A DNA stretch of 64,000 nucleotides from Sabellastarte sp. h YS-2021 (GCA_964017235.1 OZ024934.1:87014706-87078705), one strand, 5' to 3'; shown: positions 19,322-31,139, counted from the first letter of the stretch. The notes: a model not told the origin generated them from the letters alone. A program made the numbers and translations.

Positions 19322-21037
19322 GTAATATTGTTGTTGTTGTTGTTCACTGTATGCTTAACAATGATTTATTAACGCTTGACGATAGGAGAGGGTTATTGTG
19401 ACCAGTTTGTTTCTGTCTGTCTGTCTGTCTGTCTGGGCACCGTTTTGCCCTTATAAATCAAAAACTATAGCATTAATCGAGCTCAACGTTGGTGGGCACA
19501 TTTTTCATAGAGTACAGACAGATTCTTCCAAATTTGGTGCAATTTGTTTGAAAATTAAATTTAGGAGTGAGTTTTTCTTATTTTTAATTGGGCATTTACA
19601 GTGAGATCTGCTTCTCTTCATCACATACGTAAAAATCAATATCATGACAGGATTTCTTCCTCATGAATTTTTGTTCAATCTGAATCCCTTGTGGCTGTGA
19701 GTGTAATGTGTAGAACTTATAATCCTGTGATTGCAGTTCAATACCACTGAGGTCTACAATTTTTTTTTTTTTTTTTTTTTTTTTTTAGTAATCTCTTTAT
19801 AAGGTTATGCCAAAAAAAAACAGAAAACGGAAAATTAAAACACAGCATTTAAAATTTTGCTGTCCAAAAAATACTTTAACCAAGATGAGATGTCCAACTT
19901 GACAGATATTGATTTTCAATTGGGCATAATATAGAGAAATAGGATTCTCTTCATCCCATATGGAAAAAATCAATATTTTGCTTTCTGATCATGTCATTAC
20001 TTAATGATGTCACAATGCAATTGTCATTGTGAGGTCACAAACCTAGCTTGTGATACTTACTGTCTTTCTTCTCATTAAATTTATATCTTAAAATTGACAT
20101 AAACATAATAAAGAGGCAGGTGTATTCATGATTTTTTATTTTTTTTTTTGTTTGTTTGTTTCAATTCCTTAACAGTCCATCACAAAAAATTTACCCTGAG
20201 TGATTTTCACCAACGAGTGGCTTTTAATCAATATTTTTACTTCCACTAGCAGTTTATGTTTTTGTGTGCTTGTTTGTCTATTTGTCTGTCTGTCTGTTTT
20301 TTGGTGTTTTGGGTGAACAGATCTTTATAAAAAGTTTTGTGGGTAGGACCTGGCCAAAGGAAGAAGTTACTTATTTTGGGGAAAGTTCTGGATCACATTT
20401 TGGATAAAAAAAGTCATAAATTTGCAGAGTTCCCAATTTCAGTGTATTTTAATGACTAGCTTTCTGCTTGATATTTCTTCAAAAGTAATGAACAAATTTT
20501 GATGTTAGATTTTTTAGTAGAAAGGTGCTAGCCGTGGGAAGAAGTGATTACATTGTAGGAAAGATCCAGTTAATATTCTGGATACCAATAGACCTCCAAA
20601 ATTTTTTGGAAATGCCTCCATGGTGGACGTGTGTGCTAGTGGTTTCTGGTTCACTTTATGCCCATTTTATCAATTAACATTTATAATAATGTCAGCTTGT
20701 GAACTCACAGAATACCTACAAAATATTTATTTAGTGTCTAGATGTGTGTGCTCAGGTAGCCATGTTTTTCTCAGGGAGAAATCCACTGAAAATTCATATA
20801 CATGTTTAGTTTTATTGTATTTTGTCCCTTACAATACTTTGTAACAGTTGCGAGACTGATCACATTGAGTCGAGCGTTTTGCTCTCTCTGAGTGCATCTT
20901 GTTACATTTGACATAACTCACATTAAAATGGAAAAAATATGTATGTGAAATGAGAGTTGGTTCATTTTTATTTTTCCATAATAGATTATGTACTTTTCCC
21001 AAGTTAACTTGTACTTTATTTTATACTTACCTTGCAG
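19322..21037. other. Intron with simple repeats and an old dispersed repeat
   Basis: Contains (TTG)n at 19328-19342, (CTGT)n at 19413-19436, a 27-bp T run near 19760-19786, and diverged copies of a repeat with ttgtctgtctgtctg followed by ggatcacattttgg (19400-19600 and 20265-20600). Related sequence (ggatcacggtctggatcc) occurs near 43970. A degenerate tRNA-like segment lies near 19690-19750. Open frames here are not supported as genes. Confidence 0.5.
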
Positions 21038-22008
21038 GAAATGAAATAATGGGACCAATATATAATGGTCTGATTACCTCGGTTTCATACCCATTCTTGC
21101 TTACTGGAGGAGAGAGGTATTACACTACTGTTTATGCTTATAATAATCTGCAAATGGTTACGTCATCATCTTCTAAAGGCTTTGTGGTGGACACAGAGCC
21201 TCCAATAAGCGGGACTGTGTACACAAATGTACTCTACCAGAACAGAAGGTTTCATACAAGCATGTTCCAGGGCTCATGGATTGGATTTCATGATAAAGAT
21301 TCCTATATAAAAGAATACTACTACAGAGTAGTCCCATATGAGGAAAAAATAAACTCAACACTAGGATTTGGTAATAGGGGTATTGAAACTGAGGTGGAAC
21401 TACTGATAAATAATCTTGAAACTGAGCTTTGTTTGCAAGTGTTTGCAGTAGATGCTGCTGGTTTTAAATCTGATATAATAACATCAGAACCATTCTGGGT
21501 AGATACAACACCCCCAGAAGCCCCGACTTGCCTGGAATGGCTTCCTCATAAAGCTGCAGAACTCTGTTGCAGGTGTTCAGATGTAATAAAAGGCCATCAC
21601 TTAGAAATATGTGAATGTTCAACTGCAGAGTATCTAGAGCTGACTCCTGCAACTATGTATAATTTTAGAATTCAGTTGGAACAGCCTTTATCTGTCAGCG
21701 GTTATTTTGAGGTTAATGGTATAATCTCTAACATCTACTTTGAGAGAATAGGCTACAAAAAGTATTTGTTCCAGAAACCATATTTTGTCCACAAGGCAGC
21801 TTCAGTTAGGCCCTTACTAAGATTTCAAAAACATTTGCTAGTCGATGTAGGAATGATGTATAATCTGAGCCTTGACCTCTGTCAGAGTGTAAAGTATATT
21901 AGAGGTGGTAACAGAACAACTGCTGTAAATCTTAAACAAGAAGGTACTTCACAAATTCACATTGATTATACAGCTGTTGACACAGAAAGTTTTATAAGAG
22001 AGACACAG
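21038..22008 (+). CDS. FN3-like gene exon
   Basis: Between ttaccttgcag and gtaagaat, 971 bp, phase 1 to 0. Encodes VVDTEPPISGTVY, GSWIGFHDKDSYIKEYYYR and WVDTTPPEAPTCLEW, then a Cys-rich stretch (AAELCCRCSDVIKGHHLEIC). The repeat motif agrees with the neighbouring exons. Confidence 0.75.
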
Positions 22009-22299
22009 GTAAGAATATTATATTTTATACTCCACATGCACACAGTGTTCTTTTCAAATAAGCATGTTCAGCATCCAGGAACTATAATTATTATTCCTCA
22101 TCACTTTGATCATTTTGCAACTACAAATAAAGCATATTATAAACCACTTTCTTCTTGAATAAAGTGAATTTTGTTATTAATAGTGAGTTTTGTTATTTAT
22201 ATGAAAATCCTAGAGCATTTACCAACACCAAAACACACAAAGCTTGTTTTTTCCTTTATATTTTCAAGAATCACGTTGACACAGTTAAACCCATTTCAG
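22009..22299. other. Intron
   Basis: Ends in aacccatttcag. No other feature. Confidence 0.5.
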
Positions 22300-22609
22300 G
22301 TACGCATTGGAACTACAAAGACAGGTTCTCAGATTATTCCACTGACAAAGGTGACATCTGCTATGTATTTTGGTATGAAACTACAATTACGTCATTCTGA
22401 AGTACTTTACCCCACTTGTGTCATGTATAACAATGCTGGACTGTGGAGTTATTTTGGGGGGCAGCCTATAACAGTGGATCTAACTCCCCCTGCCATCAGT
22501 AATATACAGGTGGTTCTTGTTCCAGAAGTTGACCAAAGTGTCACTATTATTGCACACTGGAATGTTTCAGAACCTGAAAGCCTTGTGACAGACTGTGAAT
22601 GGAAAATAG
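22300..22609 (+). CDS. FN3-like gene exon
   Basis: Encodes VRIGTTKTGSQIIP, NNAGLWSYFGG and VDLTPPAISNIQVV. It starts in phase 0, ends at ATAG|gtaatg in phase 1 and fits the exon at 22782. Confidence 0.75.
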
Positions 22610-22693
22610 GTAATGTCAGTAACTTCAACACTTTTTCCACAATATAACATCTAAACTGTAGTAACTATCCAAACTGCCTTGGGAGACTATGAT

Positions 22694-22696
22694 ATT

Positions 22697-22734
<38 letters not shown>

Positions 22735-22736
22735 GG
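22694..22736 (+). repeat. (TTG)n microsatellite
   Basis: About 14 TTG units in the intron. Confidence 0.9.
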
Positions 22737-22781
22737 TTTTTCACTTCAAGTACTTCAAGTATTAAACTTTTTATTACTCAG

Positions 22782-23348
22782 CCAAAAAGTCAATGCAAAC
22801 AGACATATATGTACCTTTAACATGCTTAGGTCACTCAGAAGACTCAAGTGATATCTCACAGGAGATGGAGACGGATGCGCATGAAATGGCAAGAGTTTCC
22901 AATATTACCACAAAACATGGAGAAAAATTTTGTGTCACTGTGAAATGTTTCAACAACCGTGGCCTCTTTGGTGTGGCATTTTCTCATCCGGTGTATGTGG
23001 TTCTGGAACCCCCTCGCACCAGTGAGGGATACATCAAAACCTATCCAAAGGCATCCACTCATTATACCCCACAGAAAAGCACTCAAGCAGGTGCTGATAG
23101 TCTGGAATATTCCCACCATAACCTTGCCATTGACGACATGGATTTTACTAGTTTTTATGAAATGAGTGTCGATGGTGGTGTTTGGTTGTCTATGGGAAAC
23201 CTGAGTCATATTTTATTCACACCTCCTAATTCAATGTCAAACAGGGAACAACATGAAATTGCAGTAAGAGCAGTTAACGGGGAAGGCAGCTGCAGCAATC
23301 CTCTTTTTTCTACCATTGCTGTGGATGACAATGTTCCACAACTTACAG
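22782..23348 (+). CDS. FN3-like gene exon
   Basis: Between ttattactcag and gtaatata. Contains VKCFNNRGLFG and VYVVLEPPRTSEGY, a further repeat boundary, then AVRAVNGEGSCSNPLFS. Phase 1 on both sides. Confidence 0.72.
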
Positions 23349-23599
23349 GTAATATATGGTTGTGTTCAAACTTTAAATCACAACCAGTTGTAAGACTGGG
23401 GGGATTCAAATCGCAAACTTGTCCTCAAGATAGTTGGCAGCTGCTTGTCAGTGCCTAACAATGCCATATGAAATGCTTTCCCCTAACCTTCAAATTGTGT
23501 GTTGTTATGTGATCCACATAATATATGCTAAGTAATATTAATCATATTACGTCAAATGGAAAATGGGTTTTCTAAACAAATTAAACTATTTTTGTACAG

Positions 23600-23685
23600 A
23601 TAATAATGCTGTTCCACATTCACAATCAATTATAAGAGCTACCAATTTCAAACGTATGGCCCTGTTACAAGTGACCGTGGCAAAA
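23600..23685 (+). CDS. FN3-like gene exon (weak)
   Basis: Between atttttgtacag and gtaagg, 86 bp, phase 1 to 0. It is short and lacks a repeat signature. The next visible exon needs phase 1, so an exon is missing or one of these calls is wrong. Confidence 0.45.
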
Positions 23686-24595
23686 GTAAGGTGATAAAAT
23701 GTGACCTTCTAATCAAACCTTTTAATATATATTGTATGAACAAGAAAATAAGTTTACATATACGTTTTACAACCAACACCTGACTGCCATGGTTCAAAAA
23801 GATAATTCCTAACACCAAGTCACAATTAATTTTTGAATTAAAGAAGTTTATTCAGCACATTTGTTAAGCCTTCTCTTCCTATGCAGCATGATCACCCCAC
23901 CCATCCCCACCCCAATTTTCACAGAAACCCTGACAGGTTCCTATCAAGACAAGTTCCCAGCAGGATGTGTTTTAATGATTTCAGTAACAATAAACCCTGA
24001 GTACTAATATATAAGTAAACACTCAATTACAATCAGAGAATGCATCACAATGTATGCTGAGATGGCAATTCATAGTCCCATAAGTATATAAAATAAGGTT
24101 ATTTGATTAAACAGGGAGTTATCTATCTCAGTTGTGGAAACTATAATGCAGATATTTTTTCTCGCTGATGAGAACTTGCCCCACTCCAAAATGTTGCTGA
24201 TGGGAACTTGCCCGTACACCATTTTTAGAGACTAAACCAGAGAATGTACCAATAAATGTTACCAAATGGATAAACCTTTAGGATATTAATGCAGTTACAA
24301 ATAATGAGAACAGACACAACTACTCAAAAAGAGAAGCTCACTTGCAAAGGGTTTTAAACATGATTAAAAAAAAATTATACAAAGATCTACAATGACAGTG
24401 ATTATGCTCCAGACCTTTCTGACTCAAAAATCAGGACTGATAAGACTATACCCCTGACCACATAATCAGGTTTGCCAGGGCAAAAACATGTTTAAGTGGT
24501 AAGGGGGCACAACAGCTTACAAGTCAATATACAATTATGTGGAACTGTTCCATGTATTTAAGTTGATGTAACACATTTTTTTCACTTTTTGATAG
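23686..24595. other. Intron or lost-exon interval
   Basis: No exon that would correct the phase was recognised. A short near-repeat (gatgagaacttgcccc / gatgggaacttgcccg) lies near 24168-24220. Confidence 0.4.
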
Positions 24596-24864
24596 GAAAT
24601 GATATAGTCTGTACATCTGAAACTGACATGCTGAGAATTGATTGGTCTGAAGTTTTTGTATGGGAATCACAGGATGGTTCTTTGCTTTTTGAAGTCTTTG
24701 TTGGATCACAATATGGAATGGCAGATATAACAAAGGCACTTATCACTGAATATACATTTCTGAAAATTCCACCTGTCTCAGTTAAAGATGTTTGTTTTGT
24801 TGTTGTTCATGGAATAGCACCATCTGGAATTTATAACACAAAGAGGCAACTAATTGAACTGTAA
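24596..24864 (+). CDS. FN3-like gene, last visible exon
   Basis: The acceptor is cactttttgatag. Encodes an FN3-like half (MLRIDWSEVFVWESQDGSLL, VGSQYGMADITKA) and stops at TAA 24862-24864. ACT|gtaaat at the same place could instead be a donor. AATAAA occurs at 25027. Confidence 0.6.
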
Positions 24865-25345
24865 ATTATGTCATCATTACACATATACAATTAATATCTA
24901 TATAAGCATTCACAAGAGGACTTTGAAACTATTGGCTAATTTTTATTTGAGTGTTGTGTGTACTGATATTAAAATCTGAACAGATATTTTGATTATGTTT
25001 CTCTCTTTTTTCATTAACTTTTGATTAATAAATGTTTCAAATAAGACTTTAACTCTTTCAATTGTTCACAGCTATAAAGAATTTTGGACAAGACTGATTC
25101 ATGAAAATAGGAATTCAACAGCTCGAAAAAGTAAAATGGCATCACTAAGCTCACTTGGACAAAACAACATTTGTCACCTATCCTACTCACCACATCATTT
25201 AACAATAGTTTTATACAAAATTATAGTCAATCTATTGCTGTGTTATACCACCCTGGGCAGATATGGACAACTGAAAAACTCTTAAATTGGTGTGGAGAGA
25301 CTAATCACTTCAATCGGGTGCAAACGACTACGCGTAAGAATACGA

Positions 25346-25482
25346 CCAATAATATATCTCGGGGTTTAGTATATTCCAAAAGGGCTTTCCCCGATGACGT
25401 CATTCATCGGGTAAAGGTTTGTTTAATGGAAGAGCTTCCGGAATGCATCAGTATAAATACCAGTGCTTCGGTCATAATTAAT
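25346..25482 (+). promoter_or_regulatory. Ferritin core promoter: CCAAT, CRE palindrome, TATA
   Basis: CCAAT at 25346-25350. A perfect CRE/ATF site TGACGTCA at 25395-25402 lies inside a 20-bp near-palindrome (25391-25410, CCGATGA...TCATCGG). TATAAATA is at 25452-25459. This spacing predicts a transcription start near 25480-25490. Confidence 0.65.
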
Positions 25483-25497
25483 TCAGTTTAGTCGTAT

Positions 25498-25531
25498 TTT
25501 GTCTTGGGACGTCAGTGAACGTACGGGCAAA
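25498..25531 (+). promoter_or_regulatory. Candidate iron-responsive element in ferritin 5' UTR
   Basis: The loop CAGTGA (25513-25518) is the IRE consensus CAGUGN. ACGT/ACGT closes the loop, and a lower stem TTTGTCT/GGGCAAA (with G-U pairs) is separated by an asymmetric internal loop (TGGG versus AC). The usual unpaired C six bases 5' of the loop is not evident. It lies about 15-20 nt from the predicted cap, as needed for translational repression by IRP. Confidence 0.75.
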
Positions 25532-25655
25532 TCGACCTTCAAAGTGATCAATTCTCTACAACTGCTAATCATCATAGTATATTATATAAAATATATATCA
25601 ATTCCACCTTGAGTAAATTGTTTGTGAAAGCTGAGGAACAACAGGAAAAAGCAGG

Positions 25656-25760
25656 ATGGCTCAGACACAACCTCGTCAGAACTACCACGCTGAATGTGAG
25701 GCGGGTGTAAACAAACAAATCAACCTAGAACTGTATGCCAGCTATGTGTACCAATCAATG
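25656..25760 (+). CDS. Ferritin coding exon 1
   Basis: Met1 to Met35, donor ATG|gtaagt. Contains [20 protein letters not shown] and ferroxidase Glu25. Confidence 0.95.
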
Positions 25761-28700
25761 GTAAGTACAATATTAATTGATACTGTGTCACACTGGGAGC
25801 TGGTCCCATTACTTTGCGCAAGTGAACGGGAAATTTTGTTCAAATAAGTAAATTTCACATCAAATTTGTCAAATTTTAGTATACTAGTGCACTGGAAAAA
25901 GCAAGTTCATATACTACGTAGTACATAAAAGGTCTAAAATTAAATTGTAGTATATTAAATTTAACATTTACACCTTTTCTTCACTAGTAAAATTTAACTT
26001 CTTTGAATGCTTCGGGTATATAATTCGTTCGATACCGGTATTTGGAAATGCCATTAGGGGTATACATGTGTGTTCCTTTTATTGTGCATCAGGGACAATC
26101 ATGTCATGGTCTCCTATACTCTCCATGTATTTTATTTGGTATGGTATCTTCTTGTGTTAACATATTGAATTATAAAGATCTCCCCATAGGATTCAGCAAT
26201 TACATTCTCCACAAGAATTGTCCTCAACATATGAAAATACAGTCACAATTCCAAAACTATATCGCACATTTAATATAACTTTGAAATCTGTTTTATGTTG
26301 CCAGGAAAATCAGATTTTTTATATTGAGCATACATGTTGACATAAATTTTCTATTACAACATGGAACAGCGCTTTTTCACACTGTTTCCAACGTGTAAAA
26401 GTATTTTGCCTGTTTGGCTTCCATGTGTAGTAAATTTCTCTGTACAACAAGTCCTGATTGAATGGAGTTTGCCACAAGCTGGTACATATGCTAGTCTTTT
26501 CAAGACTGATCAACAGAATTAAACAGTAGAATGTACAATTGCCATAACCAGTCAGAATTTTCAAGTTAATTTCTTTCACCACATGCACAGCCTAAACTGT
26601 TTATGTGATCATATGAAGAAAATCCAGTTGATACTTGCCCAAAGCACTTTTCAGAAATTATAAAGGAAAAGTTGTGATGATTCACATGAGCATTAAATAG
26701 TTGTTGAAAGAGCATTGGAAAGGCTGAATTGAAGTATAGCATGCATGTTTTGTTACATATAACCTTGCATTATAAATGGAGATCAATATCTTGGGTTTCT
26801 TACTACATACATATTTATCGAGTAATTGGGAAAAACAGTGCTCAGTGGGGGAACATGTGGGGACAATGAGATTGTAATAAAAGAGTTCAAGTTGTTAATG
26901 CTGTGCTCAGTCCACTTGTTTTTCAAATGTGTGGTTCAGTTTGTTTGGTATAATCATGAGTAGGTAAGGAAATGCTGTGGTGTATGAATTTTCAGCATGG
27001 TACAGTAAAATTCTTACAGTTGCTGGCAATCAAGATTTGGCCTCCCAACCAAGAGTTTTTGAGTTTTAATCTCAGCCCTGTCTTCAAGTGGGAAGAAGTT
27101 ATAGCACTAAGCCTAAGCATACGCAGTGCTTTGCAATGGAGATTCTAAATCAAACAAGTGTAGTCATAGATTTTTATACGAGTCAGTGAAATTGTGAAAC
27201 TTTACACTGAGTGTGTCCAAGTGTTCACATTGACCAATTTATATGTGATTAAATTTTTACTTAAGAAGTTAAAGGAGTAGAGGTACAGGGAAGTGGTGGT
27301 AAAAATGCTCACCTCCAACTCTCATTTGTTGTGAATATGAGTCAGAGCCTTGACCTGGAGTAGAAAAATTACTGATTTCTTGCTGGTACTTGGCAGTTTA
27401 TAGTACACACCCACTCACTCTGTTCAGAAGTGCCAAAGTAGATTTATGGACAATTTTTGTGGGTAGATACAGTGAGTGTTAATATTAACCTTTGGTTCTA
27501 CACAGGCCTTCTACTTTGACCGTGATGATGTGGCCTTGCCAGGGTTCTACAAGTACTTCAGCAAAGCCTCTGAGGAAGAGAGAGAGCATGCTGAGAAGTT
27601 GATGAAGTACCAGAACAAGAGAGGTGGCCGCATTGTGCTGCAGAATATCCAGGTTAGTGCACAATATCCAGGGTTATAGACATTAAATATCAGAATTAGA
27701 AATTAGGATGAATAAAAATGTGAAGTACCAGAATAAGAGAGGTAAAATATCCAGGGTTGTGTATAGACAATAAGTGAAATATCCAGGGCTGAAATAATAA
27801 TATGTAGCAGTATTAATTTAGGTGAATCGCAAAAAAAATATATATATAAATTTTAAAAACACATAAGTCACTCAGTATATTGTAAATAAGAGACCTTGGG
27901 AGAGAGTTAAAATATCCAGGTTATACCCCATTAATATTAACACATGTTTTTTTCAGAAGCCTGAGCGTGATGAGTGGGACTCGGGGCTTGTTGCCATGCA
28001 GGCAGCTCTTGCTCTGGAGAAGAATGTCAACCAGGCTCTGCTTGATCTGCATACACTGGCAGATTCTCACAAAGACTACCAGGTGGGTGGAAAGTGTTCA
28101 TTATAAGTAGTACTGATATACCTGTGTTGTGTGGTTGTCACAGTACTAGTGCTGTGAAATCGTTTAAAATTTTGGTTTCCATGTTTGGTATTTCTAGAAG
28201 CTAGCTAAGTTCGATGTAGTCAGAAATAACATTTTCAAGATCAGTAAAATAACATGTAAATCTGACACAAAATCTTGTCACTATGTAGAAGATATGGAGT
28301 AAATGTAACATCCATGGATATTTTACAAAAATTTCACTTTATTTTCAATAAAACGCAAGTTTTATAGATGGGTTAAAATTAGATTTCAAATTTTAGACGT
28401 TTGAACCAAACTTTGAATTCAGGGCAGTAAACGAGAAAATTATCGAAATTCTACAAACTTTTGTCACAGGACTACACAGTACATGGACCAGACTCGTGTA
28501 CATACACCAGGCATAAGCTAATGGAATATTGTATGACAAATGACAAACAACCTGATATTTACTTCTCTTAAACAAATTTTACTTGATTTTGTATTTAAGT
28601 GCACACTTGTGATTGATAATATAACTGCTGAACTGATATGGTTCTCACATGAATTTGTACAATTAGTTAGCTGAGAACCTTTATAAGCCAACTTGAGAAC

Positions 28701-29339
28701 TAAGTTGGTACAGTAATGCATTTAAGGTAGCAGTGATTCACTTAAATAATCAACAAAATACTACATAATTTGGAATAAAGGCTTGAAGAAAAACCACTTC
28801 TTTTCAAGTTTAAAGGATGTCAGTAGAGTCAGTTTGTAATGATGATCAGTTCCTACTAGAGATAGAACTCCAGATTTAAAATGTTTGCCAGGAATATATT
28901 TCCACAGTCCAAAATGCAGATATTGAAATAGCGAGCTAATGTTAAAGCTGAATGAAGAATCAAGTTTTGTACGTAAATAAGCACTTAAAAATTTTTCAAA
29001 AATTTAAGTGTCATTTAAATCATTTTGGTACCAAGTTAACCCAGTCCTCGTACTTGCTGACCACTGGGTGGATAGAATTCAGTGCTAATGTTGGCATCTA
29101 TTTTAATGCAAGTTTTGACTGATGTCCAGTCTATTGCTGAGTTTGTATTTGATACTGTTGCTGAGTTTGTATTTGACACTATTGCTGATGTTTCACAGTT
29201 TGCTGATTACCTGGAGGGAGAATTCCTGAAGGAGCAAGTGGACGCCATCAAGGAGATTTCTGGCTATGTGACCAACCTGCAGCGTGTAGGACCCGGTCTT
29301 GGGGAGTACATGTTTGACAAGGAAACCCTTGGCGACTAA
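25656..29339 (+). CDS. Cytosolic ferritin, soma (H-like) type, four coding exons
   Basis: Ferritin subunits form a 24-mer cage that oxidises Fe(II) and stores it as mineral. Exons 25656-25760, 27506-27652, 27957-28082 and 29199-29339 join in phase 0 to 172 residues, the normal length. The ferroxidase residues are present: Glu25 ([11 protein letters not shown]), Glu59/Glu60 and His63 ([10 protein letters not shown]), Glu105 (ALEKNVNQ) and Gln139 ([10 protein letters not shown]). This makes it H-like and catalytically competent. There is no signal peptide, so it is the cytosolic soma form and not the secreted yolk form. The start AGG-ATG-G has a fair Kozak context. Regulation is predicted by the upstream IRE and the CRE/TATA promoter. 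No lesions are seen. Confidence 0.95.
25761..27505. other. Ferritin intron 1
   Basis: 1745 bp, AT-rich. Degenerate tRNA-like SINE traces lie near 27010-27090 and 27285-27365 (gtggtggtaaaaatgctcacc, compare 43770). No gene. Confidence 0.6.
27506..27652 (+). CDS. Ferritin coding exon 2
   Basis: Between ggttctacacag and gttagtgc. Residues 36-84, including [11 protein letters not shown] and the Glu59/Glu60/His63 ferroxidase ligands. 147 bp, phase 0. Confidence 0.95.
27957..28082 (+). CDS. Ferritin coding exon 3
   Basis: Between tgtttttttcag and gtgggtgg. Residues 85-126 with [10 protein letters not shown] and Glu105 in [13 protein letters not shown]. Confidence 0.95.
28083..29198. other. Ferritin intron 3
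   Basis: 1116 bp. Its last 65 bp hold three TTGCTGA-headed 24-bp repeats (from 29134, 29158, 29182) running into exon 4. The exon 4 frame is open back to 29082. Confidence 0.7.
29199..29339 (+). CDS. Ferritin coding exon 4
   Basis: The acceptor is gatgtttcacag. Residues 127-172 with [13 protein letters not shown] (Gln139), [11 protein letters not shown] and the conserved end FDKETLGD, then TAA. Confidence 0.95.
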   Translation, partial: FADYLEGEFLKEQVDAIKEISGYVTNLQRVGPGLGEYMFDKETLGD

Positions 29340-29793
29340 ATTACACAGAAAAGTAAAAGCCAAGAGGGACAACAGGGGTGCACTGGAGTGAACATTCTTT
29401 AATTTGTGGTTTTGTGTGTGTAATCATTTAAACAATTTATTTCAAAGCACAGTTCTTTGCATATAGTTTTAAGTCGGTGTTTGATTTTGTATAATGTGAT
29501 GCTCCGTGCAATAACACCCCACCCTCCACCCCCTCCACCGTTGTATCTGGATAAGTAAAAGAAAAGTATTGATGTGTCTGTAGTTGATTTGTATATTAAT
29601 ATATCCTGTCTTTATCAAACCATCTTCCAGTGTGTTCTCTACAAAAAGTCAGTATGTGTTAACACCATAAATTCTACCATTATCTCCTACCATTCGGTAC
29701 ACATAGCTGTCAGTTTCAGTGAAAAGAGCAACATTCCCAGTTCTGTAATAAGAATGTATTTTTGGTGTTTAATTGATCTGTTAAAAATGATGA

Positions 29794-29799
29794 AATAAA
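29794..29799 (+). terminator. Ferritin poly(A) signal AATAAA
   Basis: 455 bp after the ferritin stop, the last canonical hexamer before unrelated sequence. The 3' UTR probably ends near 29815. Confidence 0.75.
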
Positions 29800-29819
29800 A
29801 CATCAATACCATAACAGTT

Positions 29820-30694
29820 TGTTTCGTTTTCGTTTCATCGCAAAGTAATACAATTAGATTTCTCACTTGTTCACTTTCATCCCTACCAATTTTTTGGTTG
29901 CATATGGCTGTTTGAACTTTTAAGTATAAACATGTACATATTTCAGACGTTTTTGTGCAAAATTAGGGATTTATGTTTATCTTAAACTACTGTCAAATTA
30001 TACTATTAGCACATGTCTTGTGAAATGTTACACTGATAAGTACTACATAAATAATGATAAAATACTATTAACACAATCAGAATTTGCCTCCTATGTAGAA
30101 TTGTATTTACTAAATATTCATTTTTGTGTTCACCGACAATTTTTAGAGCATATTGCCTGGCGAGTCATTCATTATTAACACATTCATGAATAACTTGCTC
30201 CAAAACTATCACACAAAGATAATGATTGTATCCTGATAGCTTAGTATCCTGTCTGTAAAATATGTTCATTTATCTGTTTGCTGCAGCTCTTCTGGGCACC
30301 AATATTATCTGGCCCTGTTTCTGCCTATCTGGAAAGTAATTTTCTTGAAGCTTGTTCTTCACTTACTCTAATCCTTTATTGACTGTATTTTATGAAAACA
30401 GAATCTTTCATGTTGTTTCAGACAATAGAATTCCGATGTTACTCATCAGGGTGAGATTCTTTATTACTGCTGTCTTGAGTGAGAACTGAGATCTGAGCTT
30501 GTATTTAACTATAATTCCTATTCTAAGAATTTCTACTGTTCGTAAACAAATATTTAACAGAAATTTTCATTTCAAAGTTGACCAGAATTACAAGAAAACT
30601 ATACTGTTGAATATAGGCCCTGGTCTTGTGAACTAGCGGGAGACCTAAGATTCTCATAACCTGGGTTCAAGAATGTACATGTGTTGACTATTAA
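29820..30694. other. Intergenic sequence, SINE-like trace at its end
   Basis: No gene was recognised. A tRNA-like segment (gtgaactagcggg ... gggttcaag) at about 30635-30672 is probably an old SINE head. Confidence 0.45.
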
Positions 30695-31139
30695 TATGTC
30701 GTCACTCTGCGGCATGGGCGTCCGCGTGAACAACTTCTCCAAAACTACAAGGCCCAGAAACATGCTGTTTTTATGTCAGCTGACTTGTCAGTCAGCTGAC
30801 ATTATGTCGTCACTCTGCGGCGTGGGCGTCCGCGTGAACAACTTCTCCTCCAAAACTACAAGGCCTAGAGACGTGCTGTTTTTTTAAAAGATACCTTATC
30901 TATCGAGGATGAAAAATTGTTCAAGGCATGCAAATCTGTCTGTTCGTCTGTTTGCTAGAGACATTACAAGGGGGGTACCCCCACCAAAAGTGTGAAAATT
31001 TCAACACTTAATCACAATTTTCTCAGTGACTATTGCAGGGATTTCTCTCATATCTTGCATATATGTACTAGGCCAGAGGTAGATTCTCTTGTGTGAGTAT
31101 GAGACCTGGATCTGTCTTACTTTTTTTTTAATAAATTTT

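Larger units (their letters stand above)
12569..24864 (+). pseudogene. FN3-like repeat extracellular protein gene, multi-exon, apparently disabled
   Basis: Ten exons (12569-12729, 12878-12982, 13115-13274, 17116-17299, 17731-19321, 21038-22008, 22300-22609, 22782-23348, 23600-23685, 24596-24861) encode repeats of the pattern N-x-AGLxS...DxTPP...W..F.DxES.I..Y, a fibronectin-III-like array known from large secreted or surface proteins of molluscs and lancelets. Phases agree at the first eight junctions but not between 23685 and 24596. Two lesions are visible: TAA at 17283-17285 if the strong donor at 17300 is used, and a one-base frameshift near 18002-18006. No signal peptide, start codon or transmembrane segment is in view. 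The 5' end is missing, possibly beyond the DIRS insertion. AATAAA at 25027-25032 is a candidate poly(A) signal. Assembly error remains possible for both lesions. Confidence 0.65.

Noticed and set aside
20620..20844. 74-codon Cys-rich frame
   Set aside because: Lies in the long FN3-like intron near an old dispersed repeat, without splice sites or the FN3-like signature.
25171..25491. 106-codon frame just upstream of ferritin
   Set aside because: It overlaps the CCAAT, CRE and TATA promoter elements, starts at an internal ATG of AT-rich sequence and has no recognisable domain.
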